Shown here one piece after another: positions 63,835 to 64,000 of a stretch of 64,000 nt of DNA (within the stretch, counting starts at the first letter, position 1; every line of letters starts with the position of its first letter). Location: the NCBI RefSeq assembly GCF_003352165.1, contig NZ_CP029176.1:992001-1056000 (forward strand). The letters run 5' to 3'. This DNA is from Acidibrevibacterium fodinaquatile (lineage in GTDB: Bacteria > Pseudomonadota > Alphaproteobacteria > Acetobacterales > Acetobacteraceae). Under the pieces are notes generated by a model. The model was given only the letters and a program-made list of their open reading frames with translations, was not told the DNA's origin and ran no database searches. Both the position numbers and the translations under genes were made by a program.

Positions 63835-64000
63835 TCAGAACAAGCCCTGAAATAGCCCAGGATTTTGTGCCTTGAGGATGGGAATGGGACCATCGGTCAG
63901 GCTTTTGCCGGACGCTTTCGCCGCCTTGATCCGCGCCGCTTCGGCGGCCGCGTCCAGCGTCTCGGGCACCGGCTGTGCGCGCGGGCGCCAGAAGTCGATC
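63835..64000 (-). CDS. C-terminal fragment of an unidentified protein (continues right)
   Basis: The minus strand is open from the right edge to TGA at 63837-63835. The last ~54 residues include a helical Ala/Lys stretch and a Pro/Ile segment ending PGLFQGLF. The stop is 22 bases upstream of the glycosyltransferase start on the same strand, so the two probably share an operon. Too short to name. Confidence 0.5.
   Translation of the reverse strand, partial: IDFWRPRAQPVPETLDAAAEAARIKAAKASGKSLTDGPIPILKAQNPGLFQGLF

Noticed and set aside
63813-63893. Longer glycosyltransferase start at 63893
   Set aside because: It would overlap the end of the partial gene to the right, and the WYRxxYPD region follows the GTG at 63812 directly.

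Overview
The window is about 64 kb of GC-rich, tightly packed bacterial chromosome. Gene content points to an alphaproteobacterium, probably an Acetobacteraceae-like member of the Rhodospirillales. Supporting evidence: an Rrf2 regulator heading sufB-sufC-sufD, the TIGR02300 zinc-ribbon protein divergent from aroA-cmk-rpsA with ihfB, a lapA-like gene and trpF downstream, an IalB-like protein, and many 1-13 base start/stop overlaps. This assignment rests on gene content and order, not on a database search. I saw no rRNA, tRNA, CRISPR array, transposase or prophage.

Layout. 1-3.4 kb: SUF iron-sulfur assembly operon (minus strand, sufD cut by the left edge) with an inverted-repeat operator. 3.6-9.1 kb: a lipoprotein with a duplicated GNA1162/DUF799 domain, a sulfotransferase, an orphan hydrogenase-small-subunit-like protein, a Gly/Tyr-rich lipoprotein and a secreted FecR/DUF6600 protein. 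9.3-15.8 kb: an MFS transporter overlapping a metallophosphoesterase-radical SAM fusion, an outer-membrane protein preceded by a perfect palindrome, an unknown protein and an XRE regulator. 16.0-17.7 kb: glyoxylate/hydroxypyruvate genes (glxR, hyi). 17.8-24.6 kb: TIGR02300 and the aroA-cmk-rpsA-sppA-ihfB-lapA-trpF block. 24.7-30.4 kb: serB, miaA and an ilvB-ilvN-X-ilvC operon in which X is an unknown membrane protein. 30.4-36.3 kb: two copies of a ~110-bp hairpin repeat flanking an IalB-like gene and rlmN, then an EAL protein and a chemoreceptor. 36.5-39.8 kb: a non-flagellar OmpA/MotA/MotB-like trio. 39.9-43.0 kb: an acyl-CoA dehydrogenase-SDR-kinase trio resembling the 4-hydroxyacyl-CoA module of levulinate catabolism. 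43.0-43.7 kb: an FkbM methyltransferase.

43.7-56.4 kb is the most coherent accessory region. It holds a NarL-type two-component system, a TonB-dependent receptor, a c-type cytochrome, a NitT/TauT-like ABC transporter, a DUF2380 protein and a five-gene overlapping operon. That operon encodes the periplasmic binding protein, YVTN beta-propeller, ABC ATPase and ABC permease found with PQQ-dependent alcohol dehydrogenases, plus one exported unknown. These families make up the Lut (Methylobacterium) and PedA1A2BC (Pseudomonas putida) systems linked to lanthanide uptake, so I read the region as a candidate lanthanide/PQQ-alcohol-oxidation support locus; no alcohol dehydrogenase gene lies in the window.

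56.4-64 kb: an ArsB-type permease, an OmpA-family porin with a strong terminator, a two-module VOC protein, a three-part glycosyltransferase of about 1200 residues, and the 3' end of a further gene cut by the right edge.
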